Assembly: GCA_945910005.1 (NCBI GenBank)
Contig: OX246749.1
Coordinates: 20,790,197-20,854,196, forward strand
Direction: 5' to 3'
Source: Isoperla grammatica
Lineage: Eukaryota > Arthropoda > Insecta > Plecoptera > Perlodidae
Length of the DNA: 64,000 nt
The first letter of the stretch is position 1, and the number at the start of each line of letters is the position of its first letter. The notes below the pieces were generated by a model, which searched no databases, was not told the origin of the DNA, and saw only the letters and a list, made by a program, of their open reading frames with translations. The translations under genes and the position numbers were made by a program. Positions 9,438 through 23,700 of the stretch are shown in pieces.

Positions 9438-11678
9438 TGTCTTCATATGTTGCATGTAGTTGCTCTCATGTCACTGACTTAGCGCAGGGTTTATCAAGTA
9501 CAGTCACCTTCCCAGCGAGGTAACATGCGTTGTCCTAATATGTTGCATGTAGTTGCTCTCATGTCACTGACTTAGCGCAGGGTTTATCAAGTACAGTCAC
9601 CGTCACAAGCGAGGAAACATGCGTTGTCTTCATATGTTGCATGTAGTTGCTCTCATGTCACTGACTTAGCGCAGGGTTAATCGAGTACAGTCACCTTCAC
9701 AAGCGAGGAAACATGCGTTGTCTTCATATGTTGCATGAAGTTGCTCTCATTTCTCAGACTTAGCGCAGGGTTTATCAAGTACAGTTACCTTCACAAGCGA
9801 GGAAACATGCGTTGTCCTCATATGTTGCATGTAGTTGCTCTCATGTCACTGACTTAGCGCAGGGTTTATCAAGTACAGTCACCTTCACAAGCGAGGAAAC
9901 ATTCGTTGTCTTCATATGTTGCATGTAGTTGCTCTCATGTTACTGACTTAGCGCAGGGTTTATCATGTACAGTCACCTTCACAAGCGAGGAAACATGCGT
10001 TGTCTTCATATGTTGCATGTAGTTGCTCTCATGTCACTGACTAAGCGCAGGGTTTATCAAGTACAGTCACCGTCACAAGCGAGGAAACATGCGTTGTTTC
10101 CATATGTTGCATGTAGTTGCTCTCATGTCACTGACTTAGTGCAGGGTTTATCAAGTACAGTCACCTTCACAAGCGAGGAAACTAGCGTTGTCTTCATATG
10201 TTGCATGTAGTTGCTCTCATGTCACTGACTTAGCGCAGGGTTTATCAAGTACAGTCACCTTCACAAGCGAGGAAACATGCGTTGTCTTCATATGTTGCAT
10301 GTAGTTGCTCTTATGTTATGACTTAGCGCAGGGTTTATCTAGTACAGTCACCGTCACAAGCGAGGATACATGCGTTGTCTTCATATGTTGCATGAAGTTG
10401 CTTTCATGTCTTTGACTTAGCGCTGGGTTTATCAAGTACAGTCACCGTCACAAGCGAGGAAACATGCGTTGTCTTCATATAATGCATGAAGTTGCTCTCA
10501 TGGCACTGACTTAGCGCAGAGTTTATCAAGTACAGTCACCGTCACAAGCGAGGAAACATGCGTTGTCCTCATATGTTGCATGTAGTTGCTCTCATGTCAC
10601 TAACTTAGCGCAGGGTTTATCAAGTACAGTCACCGTCACAAGCGAGGAAACATGCGTTGTCTTCATATGTTGCATGTAGTTGCTCTCATGTCACTGACTT
10701 AGCGCAGGGTTTATCAAGTACAGTCACCTTCACAAGCGAGGAAACATGCGTTGTCCTAATATGTTCAAGAAGTTGCTTTCATGTCACTGACTTAGCGCAG
10801 GGTTTATCAAGTACAGTAACCTTCACAAGCGAGGAAACATGCGTTGTCCTCATATGTTGCATGTAGTTGCTCTCATGTCACTGACATAGCGCAGGGTTTA
10901 TCAAGTACAGTCACCGTCACAAGCGAGGAAACATATGTTGTCTTCATATGTTGCATGTAGTTGCTCTCATGTCACTGACTTAGCGCAGGGTTTATCAAGT
11001 ACAGTCACCTTCCCAGCGAGGGAACATGCGTTGTCCTAATATGTTGCATGTAGTTGCTCTCATGTCACTGACTTAGCGCAGGGTTTATCAAGTACAGTCA
11101 CCGTCACAAGCGAGGAAACATGCGTTGTCTTCATATGTTGCATGTAGTTGCTCTCATGTCACTGACTTAGCGCAGGGTTTATCAAGTACAGTCACCTTCA
11201 CAAGCGAGGAAACATGCGTTGTCTTCATATGTTGCATGAAGTTGCTCTCATTTTACAGACTTAGCGCAGAGTTTATCAAGTACAGTCACCTTCACAAGCG
11301 AGGAAACATGCGTTGTCCTCATATGTTGCATGTAGTTGCTCTCATGTCACTGACTTAGCGCAGGGTTTATCAAGTACAGTCACCATCACAAGCGAGGAAA
11401 CATGCGTTGTCTTCATATGTTGCATGTAGTTGCTCTCATGTTACTGACTTAGCGCAGGGTTTATCAAGTACAGTCACCTTCACAAGCGAGGAAACATGCG
11501 TTGTCTTCATATGTTGCATGTAGTTGCTCTCATGTCACTGACTTAGCGCAGGGTTTATCAAGTACAGTCACCATCACAAGCGAGGAAACATGCGTTGTCT
11601 TCATATGTTGCATGTAGTTGCTCTTATGTCACTGACTTAGTGCAGGGTTTATCAAGTACAGTCACCTTCACAAGCGAG

Positions 11679-12061
11679 CCGGCCCAGGGACTGCCACCTT
11701 ATCGTGGTGGGCAGGTTTGCGTGCTTTGTTGATCCCGAGAGCTATGCCGGCGGAAGCGTATGCTTCTGGTAGGGCCACCCAAGCCGGACTGGTCGAGGAG
11801 GAGAAGTCAGACGAAGTGCAGTCCACACCCCACTCCCCTTTCCCCCCCACTGTCCCATTGAATATTTCTCCTCCCACTTGGCCCTGCCCTCCCTTGCTGG
11901 ACTCCCGTATGACGACTCACGCGACGTACAATGGATCTGATGAGGATGTGGCTTTATTCTTCATTATCACCTTTCTCATTTTCATTATCACCCGCTCATC
12001 GTCTCGATTAGCCATCGTTGCATAAATATGAGACGTTAAGCCCCATTAATCAATCAATCAA
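11679..12061 (+). mobile_element. short retroposon copy 3, inserted inside a satellite monomer
   Basis: The element is 383 bp, flanked by a perfect 12-bp target duplication TTCACAAGCGAG (11667-11678 and 12062-12073) taken from the monomer itself. The head is like copy 2 (CTTATCGTGGTGGGCAGG, GATCCCGAGAGCTATGCC, GGTAGGGCCACCCA). From about 11848 it is like copy 1, ending ATGAGACGTTAAGCCCC plus an AATC-type tail. It therefore links the two forms. A short open frame over the head is shared with copy 2 but shows no domain. The matching site at about 49.2 kb lacks the insertion, giving an empty-site comparison within one array. Confidence 0.9.
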
Positions 12062-14316
12062 TTCACAAGCGAGGAAACATGCGTTGTCTTCATATGTTGC
12101 ATGTAGTTACTCTCATGTCACTGACTTAGCGAAGGGTTTATCAAGTACAGTCACCGTCACAAGCGAGGAAACATGCGTTGTCTTCATATGTTGCATGTAG
12201 TTGCTCTTATGTCATGACTTAGCGCAGGGTTTATCTAGTACAGTCACCTTCACAAGCGAAGAAACATGCGTTGTCTTCATATGTTGCATGAAGTTGCTCT
12301 CATTTTACAGACTTAGCGCAGAGTTTATCGAGTACAGTCACCTTCACAAGCGAGGAAACATGCGTTGTCCTCATATGTTGCATGTAGTTGCTCTCATGTC
12401 ACTGACTTAGCGCAGGGTTTATCAAGTACAGTCACCATCACAAGCGAGGAAACATGCGTTGTCTTCATATGTTGCATGTAGTTGCTCTCATGTTACTGAC
12501 TTAGCGCAGGGTTTATCAAGTACAGTCACCTTCACAAGCGAGGAAACATGCGTTGTCTTCATATGTTGCATGTAGTTACTCTCATGTTACTGACTTAGCG
12601 CAGGGTTTATCAAGTACAGTCACCTTCACAAGCGAGGAAACATGCGTTGTCTTCATATGTTGCATGTAGTTGCTCTCATGTCACTGACTTAGCGCAGGGT
12701 TTATCAAGTACAGTCACCATCACAAGCGAGGAAACATGCGTTGTCTTCATATGTTGCATGTAGTTGCTCTTATGTCACTGACTTAGTGCAGGGTTTATCA
12801 AGTACAGTCACCATCACAAGCGAGGAAACATGCGTTGTCTTCATATGTTGCATGTAGTTGCTCTCATGTCACTGACTTAGCGCAGGGTTTATCAAGTACA
12901 GTCACCGTCACAAGCGAGGATACATGCGTTGTCTTCATATGTTGCATATAGTTGCTCTCATGTCATTGACATAGCGCAGGGTTTATCAAGTACAGTCACC
13001 TTCACAAGCGAGAAAACATGCGTTGTCTTCATATGTTGCATGTAGTTGCTCTCATGTCACTGACTTAGCGCAGGGTTTATCAAGTACAGTCACCGTCACA
13101 AGCGAGGAAACATGCGTTGTCTTCATATGTTGCATGAAGTTGCTCTCATGTCACTGACTTAGTGCAGGGTTTATCAAGTAAAGTCACCTTCACAAGCGAG
13201 GAAACATGCGTTGTCTTCATATGTTGCATGTAGTTGCTCTCATGTCACTGACTTAGCGCAGGGTTTATCAAGTACAGTCACCTTCACAAGCGAGGAAACA
13301 TGCGTTGTCTTCATATGTTGCATGTAGTTGCTCTCATGTCACTGACTTAGCGCAGGGTTTATCACGTACAGTCACCGTCACAAGCGAGGAAACATGCGTT
13401 GTCTTCATATGTTGCATGTAGTTGCTCTCATGTCACTGACTTAGCGCAGGGTTTATCAAGTACAGTCACCTTCACAAGCGAGGAAACATGCGTTGTCTTC
13501 ATATGTTGCATGTAGTTGCTCTCATGTCACTGACTTAGCGCAGGGTTTATCAAGTACAGTCACCGTCACAAGCGAGGAAAAATGCGTTGTCTTCATATGT
13601 TGCATGTAGTTGCTCTCATGTCACTGACTTAGCGATGGGTTTATCAAGTACAGTCACTTTCACAAGCGAGGAAACATGCGTTGTCTTCATATGTTGCATG
13701 TAGTTGCTCTCATGTCACTGACTAAGCGCAGGGTTTATCAAGTACAGTCACCTGCACAAGCGAGGAAACATGCGTTGTCTTCATATGTTGCATGTAGTTG
13801 CTCTCATGTCACTGACTTAATGCAGGGTTTATCACGTACAGTCACCGTCACAAGTAGGAAACATGCGTTGTCTTCATATGTTGCATGTAGTTGCTCTCAT
13901 GTCACTGACTTAGCGCAGGGTTTATCAAGTACAGTCACCGTCACAAGCGAGGAAACATGCGTTGTCTTCATATGTTGCATGTAGTTGCTCTCATGTCACT
14001 GACTTAGCGCAGGGTTTATCACGTACAGTCACCGTCACAAGCGAGGAAACATGCGTTGTCTTCATATGTTGCATGTAGTTGCTCTCATGTCACTGACTTA
14101 GCGCAGGGTTTATCAAGTACAGTAACCTTCACAATCGAGGAAACATGCGTTGTCTTCATATGTTGCATGTAGTTGCTCTCATGTCACTGACTTAGCGCAG
14201 GGTTTATCACGTACAGTCACCGTCACAAGTAGGAAACATGCGTTGTCTTCATTTGTTGCATGTAGTTGCTCTCATGTCACTGACTTAGCGCAGGGTTTAT
14301 CAAGTACAGTCACCGT

Positions 14317-17300
14317 CACACGCGAGGAAACCTGCGTTGTCTTCATATGTTGTATGTAGTTGCTCTCATGTCACTGACTTAGCGCAGGGTTTATCAAGTA
14401 CAGTCACCGTCACAAGAGAGGAAACATGCGTTGTCTTCATATGTTGCATGTAGTTGCTTTCATGTCACTGACTTAGCGCAGGGTTTATCAAGTACAGTCA
14501 CCTTCACAAGCGAGGAAACATGCGTTGTCTTCATATGTTGCATGTAATTGCTTTCATGTCATTGACTTAGCGCTGGGTTTATCAAGTACAGTCACCGTCA
14601 CAAGCGAGGAAACATGCGTTGTCTTCATATAATGCATGAAGTTGCTCTCATGTCACTGACTTAGCGCAGGGTTTATCAAGTACAGTCACCGTCACAAGCG
14701 AGGAAACATGCGTTGTCTTCATATGTTGCATGTAGTTGCTCTCATGTCACTAACTTAGCGCAGGGTTTATCAAGTACAGTCACCGTCACAAGCGAGGAAA
14801 CATGCGTTGTCTTCATATGTTGCATGTAGTTGCTCTCATGTCACTGACTTAGCGCAGGGTTTATCAAGTACAGTCACCTTCACAAGCGAGGAAACATGCG
14901 TTGTCCTAATATGTTCAAGAAGTGGCTTTCATGTCACTGATTTAGCGCAGGGTTTATCAAGTACAGTCACCTTCACAAGCGAGGAAACATGAGTTGTCTT
15001 CATATGTTGCTTGTAGTTGCTCTTATGTCACTGACTAAACGCAGGGTTTATCAAGTACAGTCACCGTAACAAGCGAGGAAACATGCGTTGTCCTCATATG
15101 TTGCATGTAGTTGCTCTCATGTCACTGACTAAACGCAGGGTTTATCAAGTACAGTCATTGTAACAAGCGAGGAAACATGCGTTGTCCTCATATGTTGCAT
15201 GTAATTGCTCTCATGTCACTAACTTAGCGCAGGGTTTATCAAGTACAGTCACCGTCACAAGCGAGGAAACATGCGTTGTCTTCATATGTTGCATGTAGTT
15301 GCTCTCATGTCACTGACTTAGCGCAGGGTTTATCAAGTACAGTCACCTTCACAAGCGAGGAAACATGCGTTGTCCTAATATGTTCAAGAAGTGGCTTTCA
15401 TGTCACTGATTTAGCGCAGGGTTTATCAAGTACAGTCACCTTCACAAGCGAGGAAACATGAGTTGTCTTCATATGTTGCTTGTAGTTGCTCTCATGTCAC
15501 TGACTAAACGCAGGGTTTATCAAGTACAGTCACCGTAACAAGCGAGGAAACATGCGTTGTCCTCATATGTTGCATGTAGTTGCTCTCATGTCACTGACTT
15601 AGTGCAGGGTTTATCAAGTACAGTCACCTTCACAAGCGAGGAAACATGCGTTGTCCTCATATGTTGCATATAGTTGCTCTCATGTCACTGACTTAGCGCA
15701 GGGTTTATCAAGTACAGTCACCGTCACAAGCGAGGGAACATGCGTTGTCTTCATATGTCGCATGTAGTTGCTCTCATGTCACTGAGTTAGCGCAGGGTTT
15801 ATTAAGTACAGTCACCTTCCCAGCGAGGTAACATGCGTTGTCCTAATATGTTGCATGTAGTTGCTCTCATGTCACTGACTTAGCGCAGGGTTTATCAAGT
15901 ACAGTCACCTTCACAAGCGAGGAAACATGCGTTGTCTTCATATGTTGCATGTAGTTGCTCTCATGTTACTGACTTAGCGCAGGGTTTATCATGTACAGTC
16001 ACCTTCACAAGCGAGGAAACATGCGTTGTCTTCATATGTTGCATGTAGTTGCTCTCATGTCACTGACTTAGCGCAGGGTTTATCAAGTACAGTCACCGTC
16101 ACAAGCGAGGAAACATGCGTTTTCTTCATATGTTGCATGTAGTTGCTCTCATGTCACTGACTTAGTGCAGGGTTTATCAAGTACAGTCACCTTCACAAGC
16201 GAGGAAACATGCGTTGTCTTCATATGTTGCATGTAGTTGCTCTCATGTCACTGACTTAGCGCAGGGTTTATCAAGTACAGTCACCTTCACAAGCGAGGAA
16301 ACATGCGTTGTCTTCATATGTTGCATGTAGTTGCTCTTATGTCATGACTTAGCGCAGGGTTTATCTAGTACAGTCACCGTCACAAGCGAGGATACATGCG
16401 TTGTCTTCATATGTTGCATGAAGTTGCTTTCATGTCTTTGACTTAGCGCTGGGTTTATCAAGTACAGTCACCGTCACAAGCGAGGAAACATGCGTTGTCT
16501 TCATATAATGCATGAAGTTGCTCTCATGGCACTGACTTAGCGCAGAGTTTATCAAGTACAGTCACCGTCACAAGCGAGGAAACATGCGTTGTCCTCATAT
16601 GTTGCATGTAGTTGCTCTCATGTCACTAACTTAGCGCAGGGTTTATCAAGTACAGTCACCGTCACAATCGAGGAAACATGCGTTGTCTTCATATGTTGCA
16701 TGTAGTTGCTCTCATGTCACTGACTTAGCGCAGGGTTTATCAAGTACAGTCACCTTCACAAGCGAGGAAACATGCGTTGTCCTCATATGTTGCATGTAAT
16801 TGCTCTCATGTCACTAACTTAGCGCAGGGTTTATCAAGTACAGTCACCGTCACAAGCGAGGAAACATGCGTTGTCTTCATATGTTGCATGTAGTTGCTCT
16901 CATGTCACTGACTTAGCGCAGGGTTTATCAAGTACAGTCACCTTCACAAGCGAGGAAACATGCGTTGTCCTAATATGTTCAAGAAGTGGCTTTCATGTCA
17001 CTGATTTAGCGCAGGGTTTATCAAGTACAGTCACCTTCACAAGCGAGGAAACATGAGTTGTCTTCATATGTTGCTTGTAGTTGCTCTCATGTCACTGACT
17101 AAACGCAGGGTTTATCAAGTACAGTCACCGTAACAAGCGAGGAAACATGCGTTGTCCTCATATGTTGCATGTAGTTGCTCTCATGTCACTGACTTAGTGC
17201 AGGGTTTATCAAGTACAGTCACCTTCACAAGCGAGGAAACATGCGTTGTCCTCATATGTTGCATATAGTTGCTCTCATGTCACTGACTTAGCGCAGGGTT

Positions 17301-19008
17301 TATCAAGTACAGTCACCGTCACAAGCGAGGGAACATGCGTTGTCTTCATATGTCGCATGTAGTTGCTCTCATGTCACTGACTTAGCGCAGGGTTTATCAA
17401 GTACAGTCACCTTCCCAGCGAGGTAACATGCGTTGTCCTAATATGTTGCATGTAGTTGCTCTCATGTCACTGACTTAGCGCAGGGTTTATCAAGTACAGT
17501 CACCTTCACAAGCGAGGAAACATGCGTTGTCTTCATATGTTGCATGTAGTTGCTCTCATGTTACTGACTTAGCGCAGGGTTTATCATGTACAGTCACCTT
17601 CACAAGCGAGGAAACATGCGTTGTCTTCATATGTTGCATGTAGTTGCTCTCATGTCACTGACTTAGCGCAGGGTTTATCAAGTACAGTCACCGTCACAAG
17701 CGAGGAAACATGCGTTTTCTTCATATGTTGCATGTAGTTGCTCTCATGTCACTGACTTAGTGCAGGGTTTATCAAGTACAGTCACCTTCACAAGCGAGGA
17801 AACATGCGTTGTCTTCATATGTTGCATGTAGTTGCTCTCATGTCACTGACTTAGCGCAGGGTTTATCAAGTACAGTCACCTTCACAAGCGAGGAAACATG
17901 CGTTGTCTTCATATGTTGCATGTAGTTGCTCTTATGTCATGACTTAGCGCAGGGTTTATCTAGTACAGTCACCGTCACAAGCGAGGATACATGCGTTGTC
18001 TTCATATGTTGCATGAAGTTGCTTTCATGTCTTTGACTTAGCGCTGGGTTTATCAAGTACAGTCACCGTCACAAGCGAGGAAACATGCGTTGTCTTCATA
18101 TAATGCATGAAGTTGCTCTCATGGCACTGACTTAGCGCAGAGTTTATCAAGTACAGTCACCGTCACAAGCGAGGAAACATGCGTTGTCCTCATATGTTGC
18201 ATGTAGTTGCTCTCATGTCACTAACTTAGCGCAGGGTTTATCAAGTACAGTCACCGTCACAAGCGAGGAAACATGCGTTGTCTTCATATGTTGCATGTAG
18301 TTGCTCTCATGTCACTGACTTAGCGCAGGGTTTATCAAGTACAGTCACCTTCACAAGCGAGGAAACATGCGTTGTCCTAATATGTTCAAGAAGTTGCTTT
18401 CATGTCACTGACTTAGCGAAGGGTTTATCAAGTACAGTAACCTTCACAAGCGAGGAAACATGCGTTGTCCTCATATGTTGCATGTAGTTGCTCTCATGTC
18501 ACTGACATAGCGCAGGGTTTATCAAGTACAGTCACCGTCACAAGCGAGGAAACATATGTTGTCTTCATATGTTGCATGTAGTTGCTCTCATGTCACTGAC
18601 TTAGCGCAGGGTTTATCAAGTACAGTCACCTTCCCAGCGAGGGAACATGCGTTGTCCTAATATGTTGCATGTAGTTGCTCTCATGTCACTGACTAAGCGC
18701 AGGGTTTATCAAGTACAGTCACCGTCACAAGCGAGGAAACATGCGTTGTCTTCATATGTTGCATGTAGTTGCTCTCATGTCACTGACTTAGCGCAGGGTT
18801 ATTCAAGTACAGTCACCTTCACAAGCGAGGAAACATGCGTTGTCTTCATATGTTTTCATGAAGTTGCTCTCATTTTACAGACTTAGCGCAGAGTTTATCA
18901 AGTACAGTCACCTTCACAAGCGAGGAAACATGCGTTGTCCTCATATGTTGCATGTAGTTGCTCTCATGTCACTGACTTAGCGCAGGGTTTATCAAGTACA
19001 GTCACCGT
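14317..19008 (+). repeat. higher-order satellite unit, 4692 bp (50 monomers), copy 1
   Basis: Landmarks at 14807, 15276 and 16871 recur exactly 4692 bp later, as does the derived variant CACACGCGAGG (14317, 19009, 23701). The unit holds about 50 monomers. An internal offset of 1595 bp (17 monomers) relates 15276-16870 to the sequence from 16871. Boundaries are set at the CACACGCG marker and could shift by one or two monomers. Confidence 0.88.
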
Positions 19009-22000
19009 CACACGCGAGGAAACATGCGTTGTCTTCATATGTTGCATGTAGTTGCTCTCATGTCACTGACTTAGCGCAGGGTTTATCAAGTACAGTCACC
19101 GTCACAAGAGAGGAAACATGCGTTGTCTTCATATGTTGCATGTAGTTGCTTTCATGTCACTGACTTAGCGCAGGGTTTATCAAGTACAGTCACCTTCACA
19201 AGCGAGGAAACATGCGTTGTCTTCATATGTTGCATGTAATTGCTTTCATGTCATTGACTTAGCGCTGGGTTTATCAAGTACAGTCACCGTCACAAGCGAG
19301 GAAACATGCGTTGTCTTCATATAATGCATGAAGTTGCTCTCATGTCACTGACTTAGCGCAGGGTTTATCAAGTACAGTCACCGTCACAAGCGAGGAAACA
19401 TGCGTTGTCTTCATATGTTGCATGTAGTTGCTCTCATGTCACTAACTTAGCGCAGGGTTTATCAAGTACAGTCACCGTCACAAGCGAGGAAACATGCGTT
19501 GTCTTCATATGTTGCATGTAGTTGCTCTCATGTCACTGACTTAGCGCAGGGTTTATCAAGTACAGTCACCTTCACAAGCGAGGAAACATGCGTTGTCCTA
19601 ATATGTTCAAGAAGTGGCTTTCATGTCACTGATTTAGCGCAGGGTTTATCAAGTACAGTCACCTTCACAAGCGAGGAAACATGAGTTGTCTTCATATGTT
19701 GCTTGTAGTTGCTCTTATGTCACTGACTAAACGCAGGGTTTATCAAGTACAGTCACCGTAACAAGCGAGGAAACATGCGTTGTCCTCATATGTTGCATGT
19801 AGTTGCTCTCATGTCACTGACTAAACGCAGGGTTTATCAAGTACAGTCATTGTAACAAGCGAGGAAACATGCGTTGTCCTCATATGTTGCATGTAATTGC
19901 TCTCATGTCACTAACTTAGCGCAGGGTTTATCAAGTACAGTCACCGTCACAAGCGAGGAAACATGCGTTGTCTTCATATGTTGCATGTAGTTGCTCTCAT
20001 GTCACTGACTTAGCGCAGGGTTTATCAAGTACAGTCACCTTCACAAGCGAGGAAACATGCGTTGTCCTAATATGTTCAAGAAGTGGCTTTCATGTCACTG
20101 ATTTAGCGCAGGGTTTATCAAGTACAGTCACCTTCACAAGCGAGGAAACATGAGTTGTCTTCATATGTTGCTTGTAGTTGCTCTCATGTCACTGACTAAA
20201 CGCAGGGTTTATCAAGTACAGTCACCGTAACAAGCGAGGAAACATGCGTTGTCCTCATATGTTGCATGTAGTTGCTCTCATGTCACTGACTTAGTGCAGG
20301 GTTTATCAAGTACAGTCACCTTCACAAGCGAGGAAACATGCGTTGTCCTCATATGTTGCATATAGTTGCTCTCATGTCACTGACTTAGCGCAGGGTTTAT
20401 CAAGTACAGTCACCGTCACAAGCGAGGGAACATGCGTTGTCTTCATATGTCGCATGTAGTTGCTCTCATGTCACTGAGTTAGCGCAGGGTTTATTAAGTA
20501 CAGTCACCTTCCCAGCGAGGTAACATGCGTTGTCCTAATATGTTGCATGTAGTTGCTCTCATGTCACTGACTTAGCGCAGGGTTTATCAAGTACAGTCAC
20601 CTTCACAAGCGAGGAAACATGCGTTGTCTTCATATGTTGCATGTAGTTGCTCTCATGTTACTGACTTAGCGCAGGGTTTATCATGTACAGTCACCTTCAC
20701 AAGCGAGGAAACATGCGTTGTCTTCATATGTTGCATGTAGTTGCTCTCATGTCACTGACTTAGCGCAGGGTTTATCAAGTACAGTCACCGTCACAAGCGA
20801 GGAAACATGCGTTTTCTTCATATGTTGCATGTAGTTGCTCTCATGTCACTGACTTAGTGCAGGGTTTATCAAGTACAGTCACCTTCACAAGCGAGGAAAC
20901 ATGCGTTGTCTTCATATGTTGCATGTAGTTGCTCTCATGTCACTGACTTAGCGCAGGGTTTATCAAGTACAGTCACCTTCACAAGCGAGGAAACATGCGT
21001 TGTCTTCATATGTTGCATGTAGTTGCTCTTATGTCATGACTTAGCGCAGGGTTTATCTAGTACAGTCACCGTCACAAGCGAGGATACATGCGTTGTCTTC
21101 ATATGTTGCATGAAGTTGCTTTCATGTCTTTGACTTAGCGCTGGGTTTATCAAGTACAGTCACCGTCACAAGCGAGGAAACATGCGTTGTCTTCATATAA
21201 TGCATGATGTTGCTCTCATGGCACTGACTTAGCGCAGAGTTTATCAAGTACAGTCACCGTCACAAGCGAGGAAACATGCGTTGTCCTCATATGTTGCATG
21301 TAGTTGCTCTCATGTCACTAACTTAGCGCAGGGTTTATCAAGTACAGTCACCGTCACAATCGAGGAAACATGCGTTGTCTTCATATGTTGCATGTAGTTG
21401 CTCTCATGTCACTGACTTAGCGCAGGGTTTATCAAGTACAGTCACCTTCACAAGCGAGGAAACATGCGTTGTCCTCATATGTTGCATGTAATTGCTCTCA
21501 TGTCACTAACTTAGCGCAGGGTTTATCAAGTACAGTCACCGTCACAAGCGAGGAAACATGCGTTGTCTTCATATGTTGCATGTAGTTGCTCTCATGTCAC
21601 TGACTTAGCGCAGGGTTTATCAAGTACAGTCACCTTCACAAGCGAGGAAACATGCGTTGTCCTAATATGTTCAAGAAGTGGCTTTCATGTCACTGATTTA
21701 GCGCAGGGTTTATCAAGTACAGTCACCTTCACAAGCGAGGAAACATGAGTTGTCTTCATATGTTGCTTGTAGTTGCTCTCATGTCACTGACTAAACGCAG
21801 GGTTTATCAAGTACAGTCACCGTAACAAGCGAGGAAACATGCGTTGTCCTCATATGTTGCATGTAGTTGCTCTCATGTCACTGACTTAGTGCAGGGTTTA
21901 TCAAGTACAGTCACCTTCACAAGCGAGGAAACATGCGTTGTCCTCATATGTTGCATATAGTTGCTCTCATGTCACTGACTTAGCGCAGGGTTTATCAAGT

Positions 22001-23700
22001 ACAGTCACCGTCACAAGCGAGGGAACATGCGTTGTCTTCATATGTCGCATGTAGTTGCTCTCATGTCACTGACTTAGCGCAGGGTTTATCAAGTACAGTC
22101 ACCTTCCCAGCGAGGTAACATGCGTTGTCCTAATATGTTGCATGTAGTTGCTCTCATGTCACTGACTTAGCGCAGGGTTTATCAAGTACAGTCACCTTCA
22201 CAAGCGAGGAAACATGCGTTGTCTTCATATGTTGCATGTAGTTGCTCTCATGTTACTGACTTAGCGCAGGGTTTATCATGTACAGTCACCTTCACAAGCG
22301 AGGAAACATGCGTTGTCTTCATATGTTGCATGTAGTTGCTCTCATGTCACTGACTTAGCGCAGGGTTTATCAAGTACAGTCACCGTCACAAGCGAGGAAA
22401 CATGCGTTTTCTTCATATGTTGCATGTAGTTGCTCTCATGTCACTGACTTAGTGCAGGGTTTATCAAGTACAGTCACCTTCACAAGCGAGGAAACATGCG
22501 TTGTCTTCATATGTTGCATGTAGTTGCTCTCATGTCACTGACTTAGCGCAGGGTTTATCAAGTACAGTCACCTTCACAAGCGAGGAAACATGCGTTGTCT
22601 TCATATGTTGCATGTAGTTGCTCTTATGTCATGACTTAGCGCAGGGTTTATCTAGTACAGTCACCGTCACAAGCGAGGATACATGCGTTGTCTTCATATG
22701 TTGCATGAAGTTGCTTTCATGTCTTTGACTTAGCGCTGGGTTTATCAAGTACAGTCACCGTCACAAGCGAGGAAACATGCGTTGTCTTCATATAATGCAT
22801 GAAGTTGCTCTCATGGCACTGACTTAGCGCAGAGTTTATCAAGTACAGTCACCGTCACAAGCGAGGAAACATGCGTTGTCCTCATATGTTGCATGTAGTT
22901 GCTCTCATGTCACTAACTTAGCGCAGGGTTTATCAAGTACAGTCACCGTCACAAGCGAGGAAACATGCGTTGTCTTCATATGTTGCATGTAGTTGCTCTC
23001 ATGTCACTGACTTAGCGCAGGGTTTATCAAGTACAGTCACCTTCACAAGCGAGGAAACATGCGTTGTCCTAATATGTTCAAGAAGTTGCTTTCATGTCAC
23101 TGACTTAGCGAAGGGTTTATCAAGTACAGTAACCTTCACAAGCGAGGAAACATGCGTTGTCCTCATATGTTGCATGTAGTTGCTCTCATGTCACTGACAT
23201 AGCGCAGGGTTTATCAAGTACAGTCACCGTCACAAGCGAGGAAACATATGTTGTCTTCATATGTTGCATGTAGTTGCTCTCATGTCACTGACTTAGCGCA
23301 GGGTTTATCAAGTACAGTCACCTTCCCAGCGAGGGAACATGCGTTGTCCTAATATGTTGCATGTAGTTGCTCTCATGTCACTGACTAAGCGCAGGGTTTA
23401 TCAAGTACAGTCACCGTCACAAGCGAGGAAACATGCGTTGTCTTCATATGTTGCATGTAGTTGCTCTCATGTCACTGACTTAGCGCAGGGTTATTCAAGT
23501 ACAGTCACCTTCACAAGCGAGGAAACATGCGTTGTCTTCATATGTTTTCATGAAGTTGCTCTCATTTTACAGACTTAGCGCAGAGTTTATCAAGTACAGT
23601 CACCTTCACAAGCGAGGAAACATGCGTTGTCCTCATATGTTGCATGTAGTTGCTCTCATGTCACTGACTTAGCGCAGGGTTTATCAAGTACAGTCACCGT
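19009..23700 (+). repeat. higher-order satellite unit, 4692 bp, copy 2
   Basis: This copy is nearly identical to copy 1; I saw only isolated single-base differences (for example a TGATGTTGC at about 21207 where copy 1 has TGAAGTTGC). All internal landmarks keep 4692-bp spacing. Confidence 0.88.

Larger units (their letters stand above)
8050..18950 (+). repeat. satellite block, first copy of the ~37-kb-spaced duplication
   Basis: This block matches 45575-56080 monomer for monomer. The offset is 37524-37525 up to about 11.67 kb, then 37129 from about 12.07 kb on; the 395-bp step is exactly the retroposon (383 bp) plus its 12-bp target duplication. Matching landmarks include pairs 8499/46024, 9965/47489, 11125/48649, 12201/49330, 14807/51936 and 18278/55407. 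Edges are approximate because neighbouring monomers are nearly alike. Confidence 0.85.
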
